From assembly GCA_020091685.1 (NCBI GenBank), contig CM034603.1, positions 11,576,683 through 11,640,682 of the forward strand: a stretch of 64,000 nt of DNA, written 5' to 3'. The notes beneath the pieces are model-generated. The model was given only the letters and a program-made list of their open reading frames with translations, made no database searches and was not told where the DNA came from. Source of the stretch: Lutjanus erythropterus. Its lineage: Eukaryota > Chordata > Actinopteri > Lutjaniformes > Lutjanidae. Positions 10,835 through 22,093 of this stretch are shown piece after piece. Both the position numbers and the translations under genes were made by a program. How positions within the stretch are numbered: the stretch's first letter is position 1; the number at the start of each line of letters is the position of its first letter.

Positions 10835-11035
10835 TTTTATTTATACTGCGCAAAATCATAATAGAACCTATCTCAGTGTACTTTTCATATAGAGCACATC
10901 TAGACTACAATATTATTTAGGCTACAGAAACCCATTACCTCCCACCAACAGCAACACTTAGGCAACAGTTGCAAGGAAAAACTCCCTATTAACAGGTCGA
11001 AACCTTGAGCTCTGTGGCAGGCAGACATCCATCAT
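10835..11035 (+). repeat. Interspersed teleost repeat (GGAAAAACTCCC type)
   Basis: The TCAATTTTATTTATACTGC start and the AAGGAAAAACTCCCTATTAA / GGCAGGCAGACATCCATC segments are wording I recognise from a very widespread teleost interspersed repeat. No coding content. It separates the two duplication copies. Confidence 0.55.
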
Positions 11036-11135
11036 GGCTGATAAAATATTGCTATCAGCCCAAAATTAACATTTCTGCTGATATGACAGACCAATAAGAT
11101 GGCGCTTTCATTATGTGCAAGCAATGCGAGTATGT

Positions 11136-11172
11136 CTGGGCCCAATTTAGATGGAAGAAGAACGAGGAGAGG

Positions 11173-11224
<52 letters not shown>

Positions 11225-11355
11225 GGGAGGGCGGGGTGGTCTCTTCAAGTCTGAGACATGACATAAATGAACAAATACACACGCTCGCACAGCAGATGTC
11301 TCAAGATGCAAATATTAATGGGGTTTATTTTGAAAGTTTGCATTTCTTAGGCTGC
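11136..11355 (+). repeat. Local duplication, copy 2 with expanded (TG)n
   Basis: Same ordered segments as 10269-10434 with few substitutions. It differs by a long (TG)n and by the insertion TCTCAAGATG ahead of CAAATATTAATGGGG. It keeps the octamer ATGCAAAT. The overlapping 104- and 75-codon frames are microsatellite artefacts. Confidence 0.85.
11174..11221. repeat. (TG)24 microsatellite
   Basis: Uninterrupted dinucleotide run of 48 bases within duplication copy 2. Confidence 0.95.
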
Positions 11356-11399
11356 TTCTGCCTCTATAACAGACATATTCAGGCTAATAAAGTGTCACT

Positions 11400-11829
11400 A
11401 GCTCCCTATGGTGGCAGTAAACAATAGCACGAAAACAAGATCGGCTACAATTTCTCTTTTATTCATCTAATTCCACCCACTGCACATACAGCGGGTCTGG
11501 AAACGAAGCCGGCGTGAGACTCCCGGACCCCTCAGAACAGTTAATTGGTGGATCCGTCTCTCCCAAACACCTCCTCTAATGTTAGTGTGTGGCTTCCCCG
11601 AGGAGCCTTTAATTCACTGTTGATTTGGTTTGTTGTTGTGCTGTGTCTCAGCATCTGAACAGTGTGTTAAAACAGCCCATTTACCACGTTCAGTGGGAGA
11701 GAGGGAGAACTGGGCCGGCTCCAGAAGGCCTGGACAAACACCACGTTACCTCACAGCCAATCTTTTCTCCTTCTGTCTGTCTGTCGCTCCTCTCCGTTTG
11801 ATTTACTCTGGATTCATCTGTTTGTTCTA
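11400..11829. other. Candidate conserved non-coding block 6
   Basis: Unique, fairly GC-rich sequence including GTCTGGAAACGAAGCCGGCG, AGTTAATTGGTGGATCC and CCTTTAATTCACTG. It stops at the TIR of the next element. No gene-like frame. Confidence 0.35.
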
Positions 11830-12533
11830 CACTTGTAGAAATAAGGGTTCCAAATGAGTTCTCTCTGAGGGACTTAGGTTCTACCCAGAAATATTTGCCT
11901 CTGAAATTCCTCTGAAGAAAGGGTGTGTCAACAGTTCTTTGTAAGACCAAAGGTTCCATTAAGAACTCTTTTCACCAAAAGAACCCTTTTGCACCATAAT
12001 ATAAAAGAGTTCTCAGTAGAACCTCCTGTGTGTGTTCTGGATAAAACCCTTGAAATATAAAAAGGTTTCCCATAGAAACCATTTGGTGGGTTTTTGAGAA
12101 AACCCCTGGTTCTCAGTAAGAACCCCATCAGTGTGTTGTAGATAAAACCTTTGGAATAGAAAAAGGTTCTCTGTAGAAACCCTTGAGTGTGTTCTTGATA
12201 AAAACCATGGAATATAAAATGGTTCTTGGAAAACACTGGGTGGGTTCTTGTTGGAACCCTCAGAAGATAGAAAGCTTTTGGACAAAACCTCTAGCGAGGG
12301 TTCTGGGTGGAACCATTACACCATAGCAGTGTTATCTGTAGAACCTCTCATAGGGGGTTCTGGGTGGAACATTTCACAAATTGTTCTAGGTATGTTGTTA
12401 TGGGTGGACCTCTGAAAGGGCTCCAAGTGAAATCTTTATAAAGGTCCTAACTGGAACCAAAGAGGGTTCTTGAACTGGGACAGGCTGAAGATCCCTTTGT
12501 GGTTCTACTTAGCACCTTTATTTTTTATGAGTG
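11830..12533 (+). mobile_element. TIR element with internal repeat array, family E copy 1
   Basis: The left end CACTTGTAGAAATAAGGGTT and the right end, whose reverse complement is CACTCATAAAAAATAAAGG, form TIRs. Both are flanked by TA (11828-11829 and 12534-12535), as expected of Tc1/mariner-type integration. The 704-bp interior is an imperfect array of roughly 45-60 bp units, each with a dyad like GGTTCTCTGTAGAAACC and a link like GTGTTCTTGATAAAA. The 102- and 90-codon frames are shadows of the array. No transposase. A second copy is at 60374. Confidence 0.8.
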
Positions 12534-12589
12534 TACAGTGTTTTTTTTTCACTTACATATTTACCCCTCTTCCCTCCTGTTCTCCTCTG

Positions 12590-13170
12590 CCCTCATTTTC
12601 TTTGTCTCCGTCTCTTCCAACATAATGTCTGTTTGTGAAAAGAGGTTGAAACATGTTTTATTTGGCTGCCACCCCCACCAATGCCGTCTTTTGTGAGTTA
12701 CAAAAGAACTGTGGATACCTTGGTTTGGTCATTATTTCATGCGGAGAGTAATTAATGAGACAATTAGGGTTTTTTTCCTCCTTCTGTGTTCTCTTTGAAC
12801 TAAATAAATAGCCAAAAGGTGTCCTCTTTAATTGCACATGGGTCATGGATATAATTAAGATACGCAAGCAGCCTCTTTATGAAACTCGGCTGTGAATAAC
12901 TGTTTCACTGTTTGTTGTTCTGACTGTATTCATGTCTTAAAAGGACTCAAATTTGATTCGGCAGCATTGTGGACGGCCAATATGACTATCAAATACAACA
13001 GAGATCCAGTGTAGCTGAGATAAAAGTTGCCATGATCAAAACCGCCGTGCACAAAAACATTACCTGCAGCGTGCGAGACGGCATTAATGAGGCTGAAGGG
13101 AAGCGCCGAGCAGCCATTTCAAAACAGGAACCTTTTTGTTTTTCTGCTTACTGTCACAATGTCTTATTGA
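12590..13170. other. Candidate conserved non-coding block 7
   Basis: Unique sequence with homeodomain-type cores (GAGTAATTAATGAGACAATT near 12747) and CTTTAATTGCACATGGGTC. The stretch 12950-13130 is high-complexity. It overlaps a 150-codon open frame (12969-13421) that I do not accept as a gene. Confidence 0.35.
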
Positions 13171-13610
13171 TGTTGTCATCATGTGACACAGACACACAAT
13201 GCTGTAGAGTAGTTTCACTTAATGTAAATGAAAAAGCAGCAGGAGTTCCGCATTACTGTTGTCGTTTTGAGCTATACGAAATTTATTACACAGAGAGAGG
13301 GTGTCCAAAAATGAAGGTTGATGTATTCTTTCTTGAATTTTTCTCCTCCCAATTTTATTCTTTATACCAGCCTTCCCTTGAGCTGCTACCAGCACCCGGT
13401 TCATTTAGTCACTGGAAGTAATAAAAGTTCATTTTGTAACTAGTGGTTCAAAGGTGTGGTAAAGAGGACTTTGGTAAACGCCTGAATTTCTACTCTGAAT
13501 ATTGTGAAGTTCGTTATTCCTTTAACACACTATTTTAAATTCTTTCTTGAGCGATAGGCATTTTTTGTAGAGAGGAAATAAGTTCTGAACAAACATTGAC
13601 CTATCACCTC
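13171..13610. other. Spacer, nothing recognised
   Basis: AT-rich tail of the preceding block. No repeat family or credible gene seen. Confidence 0.4.
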
Positions 13611-13961
13611 TTAAAGCTACTGCAAGGAACTTTTCTATTTTGTTGATTTTGAAGGTCCCTGTGGACAAAAGCGGTAGTGTTTTCTCTGCCATAAACAGAA
13701 ATTATTGATGCCAGACATGAATTTATCTACATAAAAATCCACTAACAAAACTGGTTAATGTACTACTCGCTGTAACTTCACCTTGGAAAATGTAAGCACA
13801 GGCTCATTTAATCTGACTTCATGGAGAAGAGAGGGGAAGAATGGAGAGGAGTAACTAACAGAAATAGTCGATCTTCTCACAGATGGTCTTGTTTGCTTAT
13901 GTAGGTCACTATTAAATTGACTGTTTCATAACCAGTTATAAACTCCATATAGTAGCTTTAA
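13611..13961 (+). mobile_element. Short TIR element, family B copy 1 (TTAA-bounded)
   Basis: Left end TTAAAGCTACTGCAAGGAAC. The right end reverse-complements to TTAAAGCTACTATATGGAGT. TTAA lies at both edges, length is 351 bp, and there is no ORF. A truncated inverted copy lies at 5653. This is a typical non-autonomous element layout. Confidence 0.85.
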
Positions 13962-14439
13962 GTTGATGTGGTTCCTTTTTTTACACCAAAATTTGTATGT
14001 TTTAAAATTTCAAGCAAACCCACAAAAAAAAGTCAATTGAGTCTTTTCCCATTGTCAGTAAACAAGTTTGTCTGTCTGATGTTTCATGTTTGACGTCACA
14101 AAAGTGCTGGAAAACGGAGCAGCATGGGAGCCAGTGACAATGTTACAGTGGTTGCTTTTTTATCCTTAACTTAAGTCTCTCTTTCAAACTCAATGCCAAC
14201 TAATTCAGAATTGCATCTGAGTGCTGCTTGAATGGACACCTATGGAAGAGTCACATAAGTTATCGACAGGGGCAAAAATCCTTGACTGCATCAAACCAGA
14301 AAAGAGGCATAAATCAGCCTGTCCACCAGGGTATCATGTTTCTATCACTGTTGATCAGAGCTGGAGCTGATAAATACCCAGAGTCATTGATTTGCAGTCG
14401 TGTTTCAGGCCATCTGATGAATGTAAGCTCGTCTCAAAC
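13962..14439. other. Spacer, nothing recognised
   Basis: Mixed AT-rich sequence. The 81-codon frame at 14228-14473 enters the next repeat and is unsupported. Confidence 0.4.
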
Positions 14440-14645
14440 TATGCCTGTCTGTTGTTTGATGCTGGGAAGGTAATGTACAGCGGCTTTTAGAGCCTTTTCA
14501 CTGAAAACAGCTGCCAAAAAACAAAGCTGTGAGAGCAATGAGAGTGAACCAAAACAGTGAAGTTATGAACCAGACAGGTGAACAATGATCTGAAACTCAC
14601 AGCTCTGTAAAGGTGAGATGGGATGCAGATTTATCTGATATTTCA
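14440..14645 (+). repeat. Interspersed repeat, family F copy 1
   Basis: TTTTCACTGAAAACAGCTGCC, GAGAGTGAACCAAAACAGTG and ACAGCTCTGTAAAGGTGAG match in order the segments at 63.15 kb (GCTGAAAACAGCTGC, GAACCGAAAACAGTGAAG). They also match, inverted, those at 36.7 kb. No ORF. Confidence 0.6.
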
Positions 14646-14811
14646 TCACTATGAGCAAGCATTTTACACATATGACATATTGTTATTACAAACATGCACC
14701 TTATAGCAATTTTAGGTTTTTTGATTCAACACATTGTACATTAGTTTATGATATTAGGGAGGTGGGTGTCTTGTGTAAAATGAAAAGTGATTGTAGAATT
14801 ATTTAATATGA

Positions 14812-15060
14812 CATCTGGTGCGTCACTTCAAACTCATGAGTGATGTCATTCCATCATGTGACATACGTAACATAGTTATTTTAACCCAAATCACGATCTT
14901 TTCCTAACCTAACCAAGTAGTTTTTGTGCCTAAACTCCAACTAAACTGTGACCTATTTACAGCATAAACGGTGTGTGTAATGTCACATGTGTTCTGTCAC
15001 CTGACTGATGTAACGTAGTTAAGGTCCTGTAAGCCTGTCAGTAATGTGCATCTTGTCTTG
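14812..15060 (+). repeat. Interspersed repeat, family G copy 1
   Basis: ACATAGTTATTTTAACCC, TCTTTTCCTAACCTAACC and AAGTAGTTTTTGTGCCTAAA recur in order at 17355-17435. No ORF; boundaries approximate. Confidence 0.65.
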
Positions 15061-15639
15061 GGAGTGACTGACAATCATCCTATTTTGTTGTTTAGGAATG
15101 AAGATGTGTTGAAATATCTTTAATTCAGCTACGAAAACTCCACAGTTGGTCTGGGTTTCCTTTCAGGCTGTTACGTTCAGCAAAAATATGCCTGAGAGAA
15201 AATATAGGAGTGACTGACATCACGTAGAAAGGGAAGTTTTTCGCTGTGATAAGGCAGATGGGATATTTGGTTTGCTTTCATGCCTCCACTAGTTCCTCGC
15301 AGCCAGCTGTAGGAGCTATTCAAAGCACAGACAGAGTTCTTTTTTTAAAATAAATTATACTACAACTCTTGTTAACATCCCAATTAGTGGTATTTTGCAG
15401 TGATGTGATTTTGTTTTTGCAGCTGTATTGTAGCTATCACCATTTCTACAAAGTGCTTTTAACTGCTTCTTCTTTTCTCTTGAGGGCGCCTTTGTTGTAG
15501 CTCAACTTCTCCCACTGTGAAGTAACAGGTGTCTCGTAAATCTGTACTTTAAAAGAAGCTCACACAACCTACACACACACACACACTCGCACAGACACAA
15601 ACTGTCTATTCCCCTGACGACAATATAGTATGTGCGGGT
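15061..15639. other. Spacer with an old repeat fragment
   Basis: Around 15490-15570, CTTCTCCCACTGTGAAGTAA and TTTAAAAGAAGC resemble a segment near 48.18 kb, so a shared old repeat is likely. Otherwise nothing is recognised. Confidence 0.35.
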
Positions 15640-16615
15640 GTAATTAGTGAATCTCCCACCACACCTCAACATCTCTCATTAATCTCTCATGAGTGATTAG
15701 GCTGCTGCGACGTATGGAACCACGGGAGGTGTGAAACTGGGTGTGAAACTGTTGTCATCTCATATGTTATCGCACTCTGGAGACCGGCGGGATTAAACCA
15801 CGCCAGGCACAGCCCATTGGCAGCTAATCATGCCGCTAATGATAAGTGAAATATTCGACTGCCTCTCATTACAATGGCATCGCAAGGTCAAGATCTCACA
15901 CAGGCCGCGAACACAAACAAGCGGTGCCACCGCTGTCTCTCCGAGGAGCTGCTTCTCCACTCACTGCTGGTGTTGTTTTGTATAAACCCAAGCAGAGGCC
16001 CGGGTACGAGCCCCGGTGAAGCCTCCTGAATGTGACACTTGATGTCTGATTAGAGCGAAACATCAGTGTGGTCTCCAGCTGTGACGCTCTGATGAGAAGT
16101 GATCTAAAGGGTCTCGTCAGAAGACGTCATGCTGACCGCTGTTGCTGTGCCAGATGCTTGTCGCTCGGCGCAACTACACATCAGAAATATAGAATCTGTT
16201 CCCTGCAGGCATCTCTGCGAGAGAGATCTGCATTTAATTAAAAATAGGTACAAAGTTCCAAACTAGAGTGACTGCAATTACTTAGCCTGGGCAGACATTA
16301 AGGAAAATTAAATGTCATCCACCATTAAGAGTGAAACGTTCATTCTATATTTTACTTACATGCCAGCGCCTATAGCTTTAGATAATCACTGAGTTAAAAA
16401 CAGCCTTCCCTTGCCCCTTTTTCTGATAATGACATGAGTCAGTGAAGGATCATGATGACGCATTGCAAAGTAAATCAAGAAATGTAAGGTTTTCTTCATG
16501 AAGGTCATAAGGTTACATCCCTTTAGAGCTGACAGGCTGGATTATCAGTCGAAGCGATCAGCTGCAGGGGAGCCCCAGACCTTTAGGGGATCTAAACGAT
16601 CCAGGTTCACTGTGT
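15640..16615. other. Candidate conserved non-coding block 8
   Basis: One of the longest unique blocks. It has TCTCATTAATCTCTCATGAG, GGCAGCTAATCATGCCGCTA, GTCTGATTAGAGCGAAACAT and GCATTTAATTAAAAATAGG, rich in TAAT-type homeodomain cores. No open frame of note. It ends at the family H repeat. Confidence 0.4.
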
Positions 16616-16621
16616 GGCAAT

Positions 16622-16878
16622 TAGGGCTGCAAATAAGGTTTATTTTCATTATCATTTAACCTGTCCACCATTTCTCAATTAATTCATTAGTCGTTTGGTC
16701 CATAAAATGTCATGAAATGGTGAAAATTCCTTGATTTTTTCTAATTACGCTTAATAAGCTGGAAACAGAGAATTTGGACCAAAAAAATGACTCAGAACAT
16801 TAAGTTGAATATTAAAATAGTTGTCCATTCCTTTAATAGTCACAACTAATCAATTAATGAATTGTTGCAGTTGTAGTG
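16622..16878 (+). mobile_element. Short TIR element, family H copy 1
   Basis: It opens TAGGGCTGCAAATAAGG and closes GAATTGTTGCAGTTGTAG, an inverted pair. The interior TTAGTCGTTTGGTCCATAAA and AAGCTGGAAACAGAGAATTT are hallmarks I recognise from a common percomorph element. A second, split copy lies at 43659-44490. Confidence 0.75.
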
Positions 16879-17274
16879 GCAATATACAATAGACTGAAAT
16901 AATAAAGATGTAAAGGCATCTGGATCCATTTTGTAAATTTGTTAAATTTTATGTGTAAGGGGGTGTGATGTGAATTCAATACAAACCATCATGGTTTGCA
17001 ATATTTTCATTAATAATGTGTGAACAATCGATAATGATATATCTTAAAGTTCCCATCAAGTTTGTTTTCTTCAAACAATGAAGAAGCAGGGTCTGAAGAG
17101 AGTTTTAACTCTCACAAAATGCATGCTGGGAAATCTGCCAATAGTTTCAACCAGGAAACCAGATTTCAAGTCCCGTGTGAAACCAATATTATATAAAAGT
17201 TCTATTGTACATTAAGTTATATACATCATGTGAATTTTTTTAATGTGACTTTTGTGTTGCTTGTTTCCTCAGTA

Positions 17275-17465
17275 ACGTCAAGTGACATATATTACATCAC
17301 ATAATGTAACGTCACATAATGTCACATAATGTCACATAATGTATCGTTACATAATGTAACATAGTTATTTTAACTCTAAACACAGTCTTACCCTAAACCA
17401 CACGCAGTAGTTCTTGTGCCTAAATCTTCCCAAACTGTCAGCGTTTCACACTGTTAATCACCTGA
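17275..17465 (+). repeat. Family G copy 2 with an internal 10-bp tandem array
   Basis: The family G segments ACATAGTTATTTTAACTC and AGTAGTTCTTGTGCCTAAA follow an array of the decamer CACATAATGT at about 17296-17360, with variants. The array is absent from copy 1. Confidence 0.65.
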
Positions 17466-18689
17466 TAAAAAGTCCTTCTGGCCTCGTCGGCTACAGTCGC
17501 TCAGCGGTTCGCTGTGTTTCAGTATCAGACACTGAGGGCCAGTGACAAGTCATTGGTACGTGACGAGTGACGAGAATGCGGTGCTCAGTTTTACTGAATT
17601 GAGAATAAAGGAAAATAATAAGCTGGTAAAACACAGGGAAATGCTGCAGTTTAATTAAGAAGGAAGCAAAACATTTTTGTATTTAGTGTAACAGTGCAAC
17701 TCTTGATGTAAGAACATGTTTTTGTTATGTTAAGAGAACAAAAATGATCCATTTTACTGAACAAGTAATTGACTAAAAGTCATGTGAACATAAAAATACT
17801 GAGTACCATTTTTAGTTCAATAAACTGTCACAATCTCAATGTATGTGATTAACTACTTAGGCTTTATTGGCTTTATAAATTTTATTTAAAAAAAATCTAA
17901 ACTTGTTGACTGAAGATTAAAAACTTATGTCAGTGTCAGGAGGAAAAGGTGTTTGTGTGAAGGGAGCATAAAGTTTTAAGTTTTATCATTTTATCACTGT
18001 AATTTTTGACAGTCCTGAAAATGGACTAAAATTTTGCGTCATGGATGAACTGGGGTTAACTGTGTTTATTGGACTTAATTTTATCAGTTTATGTGCTTAC
18101 TTGGTGAATATTGTTGAATAGGAGTGAGCAAAACGTCGTGCTCAACTGGGCCAACAGATGATTTTTTCTCCAGGCCCCTCTAGCAAGTCAATCCATTCCT
18201 GCTTTGGGGTTTAATTTTACTTCTGTTTGATTTACTTTCAAGAGTTACACTTAACAGATGTAGCTGCACTCTTAATTAACAAAAATACAATATTTCAAAA
18301 AAGTTTCACACCTGCACTGTTCCTCTCTCTGACTTAGTCAATAAATAAGTGGGCGAGCAACTCTATCTCCTAGAAATGACATTTATTCCCTACACATTAG
18401 TTTTTTTTTTGTTTTTGTTTTTAAAAAGTTTGTTTTTCTGATGGGAGAAAGCGGTTTGGTTTTTCATCATTCCTTCGTTGATGTAGCACAAATGAAATAA
18501 GCTGTTGATTAATATTTTGCAGACATGTTTTGTATGAATGTTTTATGATTTTGCAAATATGTTTATTAAAATGTTTCCTATTTTTCGTTCCCCAGTTTTG
18601 TTGCTGTTACTGCTGTTGTTACCTTTACTACTGATTTTAGGATTAGTATTAGTTTTTTTTTTGTTTTTTTTTATTCTTACTTTACTTTA
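17466..18689. other. AT-rich spacer, nothing recognised
   Basis: Long AT-rich stretch with poly-T and GTTTTT runs near 18400 and 18650. No ORF above threshold and no clear repeat ends. It probably holds unrecognised decayed repeats. Confidence 0.45.
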
Positions 18690-19020
18690 AAGAAGCAATA
18701 TATAACAATTGTTTGTCCAAACATTTGTACCGCATTCCAAATAGCGAGAAAAACAAGTTGACATCCCATTTAATACAGTCTTATTGCCTGCCAGACTCCA
18801 TTAACATATTGCTCAATTTTCCCGTGGTAAACATCCACTCCTTCTAAAAGATTATTAATGATTTCTTACAGCTCATAAACAGACACTAACTCATTCTGCA
18901 AACATTCGGCATTAATTTGAACGGGCCAACAAAAACACAAGTGCAGCAACTGTAGCATTTGTTGTCAGAGAAGCAAATATTTTAATTTAGCATGTTTCCT
19001 TAATCTCTGATGATATATCA
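18690..19020. other. Candidate conserved non-coding block 9
   Basis: Unique sequence with CTCCATTAACATATTGCTC, AAAGATTATTAATGATTTC and TTCGGCATTAATTTGAACGG. Repeated ATTAAT cores suggest homeodomain input. No coding signal. Confidence 0.3.
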
Positions 19021-19789
19021 TGGTTGTTTCTATTATTTATTACAGTAAATTCATTACAGATTTCTCCTTCATCTATCTCTTTATGTCTTTCCAAACTCAT
19101 GTGCCTGGTCCATCTCTTCAGTTTTTGTGAACACAGTTCAACTAAACTAAACCTGTTTCCTTATTATGTTGAACTAAAAAATGTAACTCAGGTGTCATTA
19201 TCTTTCCCTAAAAAGGTATTTGTTAGCAGCGTAGTTTTTTTAGTTAATTTTTAGGAGACAGGGCGAGATGATTGCTGGTCTTTGTAGCCAGAGAATGTTT
19301 TTGAATTTCAGAAAATGCAACTCAACGGTATTTTTTCCTACTAGTCATGTTTTCCTCCATCTTCACAGTGTACTAACTGAAAGATAAAATTAAATACTCA
19401 AAATAATGAACTTTGCTGCTTCCGTTCTCTTGTTTTCCATGTTGGCCACATGAAAATAATACCAGCAGACAGACTACTGGCTTAATCTACTTCATTATAC
19501 GCTCAGTTGCCAGATTATTTGGTACACAAAGCTAAAACTAATGCAGTCTTACACAACAGTCCTGCAATAAATCCGACATTCATGAAGATTAAAATGGTCA
19601 GTTTCTGCTGAAACTGTTTTAGAGTCGTGTTTATTAAACAGCATGGTTATTTTGCAGGCTGCTACTTTTTGTATCGCTGAATTGAGGACACTAAATATCA
19701 GCAACACCATAAACTACAGCCTCCAAAATGACCATAAAGTTAAATCCACACCTCTTTTACACAGTGTAATTAAAGAGATGCTTCGTTTG
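19021..19789. other. Spacer with a repeat fragment
   Basis: TATATCATGG..TTATTACAGTAAAT..ACAGATTTCTCC near 19012-19070 is similar to 50.09-50.14 kb, so an old interspersed repeat is likely. The rest is unrecognised. Confidence 0.35.
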
Positions 19790-20615
19790 TGTGCAAGTGG
19801 ATGAACTTTTGCTGTCATCTAATGTTTGATTACTCAGAACTGTAAATGATCTCAACAAGGGGAACACACTGTGCTCAATAAGAAAAAACATGAATCAGGA
19901 GATATGAAATCGCATGAGAATTGAGTTTGATAGCTCCTCCAGGCTGAACTAAACATCTCAATTACCTCCAGGGGGTTGAAAAAGCACTGCAGTAAGGAGA
20001 TGTGGCAGATACAATATTTAAATTGACTGCCGGTGGAAGAAAAGCCCTGCTAAGCTTATATTTGATTACATATTTTATGGAACACAAACACAAATGCACG
20101 CACAAATGCATCTCAGCCACAGTAGTGCCTGCTGCTGCCAGCCTGCCGCACTATTATAATCATCAGCCACATATGGAGCCGCTGTCCCGCCTGTGGGGAA
20201 TAGGGTTGTAGAATGGGCCAACGGGATGAAACCGGAGGACCTCACTACTCAGAGGTGATGAATGCTCTGCTGCTTATGGAGCCTCCTGTAGTGCATCTGT
20301 GAGAGCAGATGAATGGGGAGGAGAGGCTGATAAATTGGGTCACACGAACGTAGCGTTTCTGGGTAATGCGGTGAAAACGCTGGAGGAGTGCAGTTGGGTG
20401 GCTGCACGTGCCTACAACTGGGGCAGAGCGGCTCCGACTTGACTTGATCTGCCTCTCTCCGGCTCGTCTCGCGCTCCTGGCATTATTGAAAAGTTACGCT
20501 TTTAATTCGCAAAAGAAACATGCCCCGCTTTTCCCCATTTCTGGAAGTCACTCACTCAAAACAAGGCACATAAATTTTAATGGGACCCAACTGAAAAACA
20601 CTATTTTTTGTTGAT
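19790..20615. other. Candidate conserved non-coding block 10
   Basis: Long unique block with CTGCCGGTGGAAGAAAAGCC, GCCGCACTATTATAATCATC, GAGGCTGATAAATTGGGTC and CTTTTAATTCGCAAAAG. GC rises around 20100-20480. The two ~69-codon frames do not resemble known proteins. Confidence 0.4.
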
Positions 20616-20816
20616 AGTATGCTTTATGACTTTTGTCCTTTTTTTTAATGTAAGAAAACTGCATTTACGGATTGTCAACGTGAATCAATCCTTGTTCAAT
20701 GCATATTTAGGCAGATATTGGCCATCCATATCGGCCATAATGTATCAGGAAGATACTGAAACTTGATTTGCTGCCTACCAGACATGTTGTTAAAAGCTGA
20801 TATGAGATTCCTTCTT

Positions 20817-22093
20817 ACAGCTCAACAAAAAATATGAATGCAACACTTTTGTGTTTGCTCCCATTTTTCATGAGTTAAGGTAAAATATCTTCTGTGCACA
20901 CAAAAGTTTTATTTCTCTCAAAATTCTTCATAAATTTGTTCAAATCTGTGTTTAGTGAGCACTTCTCCTTTGCCAAGATAATCCATCCACCTGACAGGTG
21001 TAGACACTGAGCAAACAGCAGGATTATTGCACAGGTGTGCCTTGGACTGGTCACAATAACAGGCTGGTAAAATGAGCAGTTTGATCTTGAAAAAAGACAT
21101 TTATTAGGCTCTGAACTATGGCTGCTTCACATAGGGCTACAGAAACCATTTTTTACCCAGCAGGGCAAAGTTATGACTCTGCCTCCCGGGTTGGGGAATA
21201 TTTAGAATATAAGTATTTAAAATACAGAATGTTTCTTTAATTTAAAACAACCTAAAATTACCTCAGGCAGGGCTGAACAAAATATTTAGATTTTAGTAGA
21301 ACCATTAAATTTGAGATTTTATGTCATCACAACATTTATGTGAACATTTGAAAACTGGGGAAAAAAACACTGGAAAAGTCAATATATAAAAGTCATAAAA
21401 TGTAGGACACTTAAAATAAAAGGTTCAGTGTGGAGCAGAGAGAGAAAAAAATATTTTGTGCAACCATGAAGTAATAATCATTCATCAATCATCAACACAT
21501 ACCAAAACTATATTGGTAACATGCCTGATAACAGTCAGAGTTTTACAAGCAGCATCTCTAGTTTGTTTAACGTCATTAGAAAATCTGTGGTTGTCTCGTT
21601 GGAATTTGTTGGATTTTTTTTTTTAAACACATAAATCTTCATTGTTGCAGGACTAAAGTGATTCTTACATTGTTCAGCTGTAAAAATGTGTCCTGTTCAC
21701 TGGGTAAAAAAGATGTTTTAATATTTTGTCAACTGAAATGCGTATTATTGCCTCTTGGAGGCAACTTGGAGCCGTTTTCCTCTAAATGTTGCCATTTGCT
21801 GTTCAGAGACAGATTTTCTCTCTTTTTTTTTTTTGGCTAAAATGACTCTTTTAATAAAAGTTGCTGGGTTAGAGTTGGAGTAAGAGTACAGAAGTAAACC
21901 AATCAGAGGCAGAGCAGGGCGGGTCATGACTTTGCCCTCCTAAGGAAAAAAATGGTATCTGTAGTCCTGTGTGTATGAGAAGTGTTCACTGACACTGACT
22001 TTGAGAGAAATAAACTGCAACATAGTAAAGATTTTTTTTAACTCATGAAAAATGGGAACAAAAGCAAAGGAGTTTGTATTTTTGTAGTGTGTA
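20817..22093. mobile_element. Decayed Tc1-like transposon ends with a replaced interior
   Basis: The left end (CTCAACAAAAAATATGAATG, GCTCCCATTTTTCATGAG, GTGAGCACTTCTCCTTTGCC, ATCCATCCACCTGACAGGTG) is what I recognise as the long inverted end of a teleost Tc1/mariner-type element. The right end (ACTCATGAAAAATGGGAAC, TTTGTAGTGTGTA) is its inverted partner, about 1.28 kb away. No transposase frame remains between them; other repeats fill the interior. The family attribution is from memory. Confidence 0.65.
21162..21938. mobile_element. Nested inverted-repeat element inside the Tc1-like remnant
   Basis: AGGGCAAAGTTATGACTCTG at 21162 faces CAGGGCGGGTCATGACTTTG, ending in CCCT at 21938, so the segment has inverted ends and sits between the Tc1-like termini. 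The interior is AT-rich with no transposase. It is likely a later insertion. Confidence 0.55.

Noticed and set aside
11055..11427. Frames with Cys-Val or Thr-His repeats
   Set aside because: Direct translation of the (TG)n microsatellite. The same applies at 34.5, 39.7 and 63.7 kb.
11940..12480. Regularly spaced GGTTCT/AGAACC repeats resembling a CRISPR array
   Set aside because: Unit length and spacing vary, spacers resemble each other, the block has TIRs and a second copy, and the sequence is from an animal. It is a transposon-borne minisatellite. The half-sites also recall steroid-receptor elements, but their orientation is everted and they belong to the repeat.
12969..13421. 150-codon open frame on the plus strand
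   Set aside because: No recognisable domain, average-looking composition, no splice or promoter context. It runs from a unique block into plain AT-rich spacer. An open frame of this length is expected by chance in 64 kb on six frames.
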